DNA of 22,608 bases from Saccoglossus kowalevskii (lineage: Eukaryota; Hemichordata; Enteropneusta; Harrimaniidae). The position numbers were made by a program, and so were the translations under genes. The notes below the pieces were generated by a model, which saw nothing but the letters and a program-made list of their open reading frames with translations, ran no database searches and was not told the DNA's origin. The stretch's first letter is position 1, and each line of letters begins with the position of its first letter. Shown in pieces: positions 10,401-16,400 of this stretch. Location: positions 206,433 through 229,040 of the forward strand of contig NW_003156742.1 of assembly GCF_000003605.2 (NCBI RefSeq), in the 5' to 3' direction.

Positions 10401-13400
10401 TGTGTGTGTGTGTTTAGGTTGTGAGTCAGCATGAATCAAAATTTGTTTCATCTCATGGATTAATCTTATAGTGCCTGCAAGCATCGAAGTGAAGATTCAA
10501 TTCTGTTCAATGGTATATATATAGTAATATTATTTTGGGCACCTAGGTTTCCGGACATATTTTCTATCAGTAATTTTTTAAAAGAAAAAAAAAAGTCAAA
10601 AATCGCTGGCAACTTCAAGCTTTTACAAATTGAAATCGTGTTTTAAAGAGTTTCCCCCTAAATTAAGATTTACCAATTTTTGCGAAAAGGTTGCCTAATC
10701 GTCAATCATGCGTTACGTTTTCATGTGCGAATAATGGGGCACATCGTGTTGCCAGACACTAACACTAAATCCCGGGATACGTATCTGGTATGGGTAGGAC
10801 TTACAAGTGTTTAGCAAAATCGAAAAGAAAAGTGTCCACTGATTTTCAAATAAAAATGTAACCCTTTTTTGGAGAAATGGGGACTTTTGGAAAAAATTAA
10901 ACACCCTTATTTCAGAGAAAACATTGTCTTTGCTATTCGAATGCTTTCTGTCCATTTGATCAGTTTGGTTCAGGTGGAACTTCTAAACTAACAATGTTTT
11001 CTACGGGAAAAACAGTTTTTTTTTTCACTCCGCAAATTCAGAATACACATGCGACCAGCAAAGTGCCCCCTCTCGAGTCGACCCGAATCGAGTCTGTGGC
11101 CAATACTGTTGTCAACCTCACAATCTGAAAGAATGAGTACGCCGCGGCAGCCACCTCTCATGAAAGGCCCCGGATGGGTATCGTATTGAACAGCGCCACC
11201 AAACAACAATATTCCTCACCTCATCTGCAATATTACGAGACTGTCCTTCTTGAGGGACCCTTGCAATACCAGGCAAGTCAATCAAAGTCAGGTTCGGTAC
11301 GTGAGATGACTGAATCTCAACTGTTATTGAAGTTTTACTGATGCCTTTCTGTGAATTCGTGATTTCTTCTTGTGCTGAAATATCAACAGGCCATAGCGTT
11401 ATTAATGTCACATCGCACACTACAATACGCACTCGGCTGAAGGCCGGAGACAACTGTTTACCGGGCACCTAGAATCAAAGCCTTGCTCTTGATCCAGCTA
11501 GAATTCCCGGAGAAAAAATACAACCATTTACCCAATCTCTCTTGAATTTCCACAAACGTGCATTTTATTAGAAGAAAAGAGACAGTTTGTTTGTCCTGCA
11601 ATGTATGTGTACCTGGTAAATTGTGATTTTATATGTATCGTCTGTATGTAAATATATATATAGCAGCCTAGAATTAATTAATTGACAAACCTATCCATCT
11701 ATCCATTCATAATAAATCCATTCATTGAACAAACAAAACAAACAATCAGACAGACAAACAAATAAATAAACAAATAAATAAATAAATAACGTGCATCTCA
11801 CCTTTACGTATAGCAGCTGCAAGTCCCCCCGGGCTGTCAATGTACTTGTTTACTTGCTCCTTTGAGTAATCTGTGTACAGTATTTTGCAACACCATTCAT
11901 CGTTATCCAGTGTTTTTAGTCTTAATTCTATGGGACATCGTGTCACAATTTCTACAAACAAATATGAGACACATGTGATTTTGCGTGAGATTGATTTTGG
12001 CGATGTATTTAAAGCGAACCTAAATGCGGCCTTAATCTATAGTTGTGTATATTCTAAACTGTATTCGAAATAATATTGCAGTGGTTTAATTTGTTTTAAT
12101 TATAACTGTAGTTTGGATAGGCATTTGAAGTGCTTGCAATTAAACACCATGGAGGCCATTCATGGAGGGGAGTAAATAACGAACGAACATATTTAACATC
12201 CGGGTACTTTTCAAAGCTATGACGTTTTAGTATCTGATCGCATCGTATACGCCATTGTACATAGCCGTTCATGTTGCCAAGCATTGTGTACTAGTACTAC
12301 TAGTATAAACTCAACTTTTATATGCACAATGTGCTTTTTAAAACTTGGGTTAGAGCCTTATGCGTTTGAACCACAGTTTTCTGAGAGTGGAAGCCCAATT
12401 GCGTTAAAGTACCGTACTTCCTCGATCGTAAGCCTCTCCCGAGTATGAAGCCCATCCCTATATTTTTACTAGGTATTTATCAAGTTGAGAGCATTCATGA
12501 TTATAAGCCCAGAGTGTTTTTACTGGGCGTCGACGATATTCTTTAAAATATGCGTGTAAAAGGTGCGTTTCATTTCATAATAATCCTGATTGTCATGGTA
12601 GTTTGGTTCGTGCTTTTAGTTTTTATGAAAAAACTCGCATTAATTTCAGAGTGCATGGCGAACGTACACAACATGGTTCGCATCCTTTCTATTCTGTCAT
12701 TTACTCAGGATGAACCCAGATGTCGCAATACTGGAGTAATCCATGTTTCTTTGAGTAGTAGCTTTTGAAAAGCCAAAAATGCGATCGTTAAGTCGTGTAC
12801 CTGGTTATTGGGCATGGTTTACTTTGAGACTATCATGAAAGGTCTAGGGTTTGAACGATGAGACATGTTGGCGACCGAGAAAGGTGTTTAAATTCTTCCT
12901 CCACACTCAGTTTACCCACGGTTACTACCAACCGTCGTTTATATTTCGAAAATTGCGAATCGCCAGTTTTTAGGGGAAAAATCATCGTTTTTTTATTGCA
13001 ATTAGTGCAGCTGCAGATCGCATTTTAACATTGCGGTAATTCACTTCCACATTGCGTTAAAAAATCATCGTCAATAATTGGAAAATTTCATCATTACGAC
13101 ACATCATTTTGATTGGTTAATGAAAGAAATGACCTGTTAGACCTTCAGGTCCTACATGTTATCCAGATTCTCGTGCTGAATCTACCCGGATCGTTAATAC
13201 TTAATACTTACTTATCAATGTAAAATTTGACCGAGAAAAAGTCAGAATAGTAAAAGATAAAAGTTGCCCGTGTCAAGAAAGCTGCAGAATCAAAACAGCC
13301 GTCAGCCGTCGCCTTCCATACCAGCGATATTTTACACATAGAAAATGAGAATCACAATTGCATAGAAATGAACAATACAGCTATTCCGGCCATCCAATCG

Positions 13401-16400
13401 AATCATCAGTCTTCATGGTTGATTTAACTGATATTTCCATCCACTTGCTTAGTTGTTGTCAAGTTCGAGTGTGTTTTTATGTACGCCGAACGTGTGAACG
13501 TTATTGAATACATTATAGACGTGTTGAACTGGAAGTTCATTTTGGGCTAGTGCTATTGTCAAATTTTGGACTTCTTATACTGGAGACGTTCCAGTACGGA
13601 GTTGTTCGACTGGCACATCAAAATCCTTTATTTGTATAGAACATGTTCTATATATTCACTAAAATAATAACGTTGCCATGTTTCTAGGCATACAACGAAC
13701 TTGAAACAAAAGAAATCATTTGATCCAAACGACCTGCGTACTTGGAAATCAAGTCTTATGGCCCTTGTGTTTCCGAGAGAAAATACCAGCGAAGATTCCA
13801 GGGGAACAAATATTAGTGCTGTAATTCACTCGGATGATGTGATGCATGCAAGTAGTGCAATATCACAACGAACGTTTCGAATGTTCGCCCATTCTTCCAT
13901 GTTTATTTGGTGGTACCATGGAGGTCTTCTTTTCTACTTCCATGCTGATATGAATGATTCATTCCAGCGCTTAGATAGGTTATTTATTAGAGGCGCTCGA
14001 GGAACCAAAATTTAGCGTGAATGGTTTTCCGAATGAAAAATTTCGAGGTCAAAACAAAAAAACGATTTTCGCCGAATTTATTCATTTTTTGGATGACATT
14101 ACATTGATTCAGCACAGCGGTAATATAGCTTATTTATTAGAGGCGCCCGGGAACCAAAATTTGGGACGTGAATTACTTGGACGACAATAATAACCAAGAG
14201 GTGAGAAACTATTTATCGTGACGATAGCCACAGGGATTGGAACCCAAGCATATTTTACCTTTAGTAAGCGAGGGTGAAAAAAGTGTTTATGCACTGAAAT
14301 TGTTTTGATTGTCCAGCTTGGCGAACGCAATTTAATGCGTGTGAATTTGTTCTAGTTGTCTGTGGTATCATAAAAGTTTTTACTTACTTTGCAGATGCAA
14401 CATTTACCAAGCCAACACCTTTGAAAAAGCAACAACACAGAGCAAGCGTGTAAAGGTCATAAAGGTCATGCAAACAAAAGAACACCAGCATATTGTAACA
14501 TCCTTCCTTTTCAAGGAATGAGTTAATGGACTACAGTTTGTTGTATATAAGAGTTCTGACAGTGCTTGTGAATAGTTTATACTGAAACAGATCTCATTCA
14601 CATCAGGGTATGGATATAAAGCTGAAATGTATAAGTGCATGCTTTATCTGGATATGTTATTAGCGGTATAACATTTTCAACTGCAAAACTAACAGTAAAT
14701 TGTCATGTCTCATGGTCAGTCAAGTGGTATATTGGTCAAGATGTTTATTGGTCCACTTCATTTTGGGTGAGTGATTTGTATGTTGCAGTCACTGTGGGGT
14801 GTAGCTGGCAATGCAACGGCTGATGTCCAGTCAGATGTGGTATTCGACCGAGTATTTATGGTTACTTGTCGTCTGTCATAAGGTGGTGATGTGTGTCTGT
14901 CAGGAATGTAGTGAGATTCAAGAAATGGTGATTCAGCAGATTTGTTCAAGTGCATTGTGTTGCGTCGGTAGGTGCCGCCTGGTGTCTATGGTGTAAGATC
15001 TCTGGTCGAGACGTTGTGTCACGATGCCTTTACGCCATTTCTTTTCGCCGAAGACAAACTCTTTCATCCTGATGACATCATCCTTCTCCAAAACAGGTAG
15101 ATCGTGGGCTTATCTGTTGTAATACTCAGCTTGTATGAGTTGTTTGTATCTTATCTTTGACATATCTTGGTTGTAGTAGTCTAGCCGTGGTCGGTAATAG
15201 TGTTCTTGTATGTTGATTCATGAGTCATTGTACTGGACTGGATTCTACTCTTTGTGTAGAGGTGTTGCGCTGGCAGAGTATGGCAAGGTTTGTATCGCTA
15301 TTGGAGTCCTTGTACTTCCTTAGAATGCGTGTTGCTTTCTTGACTACAGATTCTACCTTTCCATTGGCTATTTCTAAACTCATATGAAACATATTGGGGT
15401 CCATTGTCGGATACTACTTGTACAGGTATACCATGTCTCGCAAAATGACTCTTTGTTTATCACAGTCGCTGGTCGTGTATTTGGTAGTTTGTCTTGTTTG
15501 TAAAATCGCTGTAATACTCAACAGTCATGTGTAAAGAAATCAGTCGCAACTTTCTGCCACAGGCGTTCAGATAACCTGTGACATCAGTGTTTCCTTTGTT
15601 TGACTAGTCTCGTAAGTTCTGCAGGTTTCGCATGATGAGATATGGTGTTTCACTTCTGCTGACATACCAGGCCAATATAGGCTCCACGTTGGCATCCCTC
15701 CACACCAATATAAGATGAGTGTATGCGAGTTAGCATGTCTTTTCTTATGCTATGCGGGATGACTACTCTCTCTCTCCTCGAAATATCAGGCCATCTTGAA
15801 TAGACAGTTTAAGTATGGTGCGTGCGCTGGGAGTCGGTGTTTGATGTGTGGCCATCCTGTGATGATTGTTTTCTGCAGCAGTTTTAATGACTCATCGTTA
15901 TCAGTAGCGTCACGAATTCTGGCCAGTCGTTCTTCTCTGATGGGTAGGAAACTAATCATATTTATTCTGTCAAAGACGGTTTCTTTAGTACTTGCAGTTG
16001 TGGGTGGGTGCGCCCTTGACAGTGTATCTGTAATTTACATTTCTTTACCGAACACGAATGTCATAGTTCTGTAATTGTATCATCATACGTTGTAGTCGTT
16101 TGGGTAAATTTCAGAACAACGAAGTTCAAGCTTTCCTTGTTGGACGGCTTTGTTGAGGGGCTTCGGGTCTATGCATATTCTAAATTCGCCTGATTTTTTA
16201 GTGGTAGTAACAAACTGATTAGACCATTCTGTGGGTTTGTCTACTCGGGTTAGAGCTCCTAAATTCTCAAGTCGGTCTAGTTCAGCTTTCAGTTTACTTC
16301 GAATTGAAACTGCGACTGGTTGACACGGAAGAGTGACAGGGACTGCAGCAGGATTCACATGGAGGTGAGTGTCATTGAACACATAAGAATAGTTGGCGAT

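Noticed and set aside
13701-14015. Plus-strand 104-codon frame
   Set aside because: No domain; its end overlaps the ~60-bp repeat and it lies in Mx intron 1 without splice support.
14187-14250. ggttccaatcc on the minus strand, resembling a tRNA B box
   Set aside because: No A box at the right distance and no cloverleaf; more likely LTR or repeat sequence.
15796-16074. Plus-strand 92-codon frame
   Set aside because: Antisense of the Gypsy RNase H/integrase region, which reads clearly on the minus strand.
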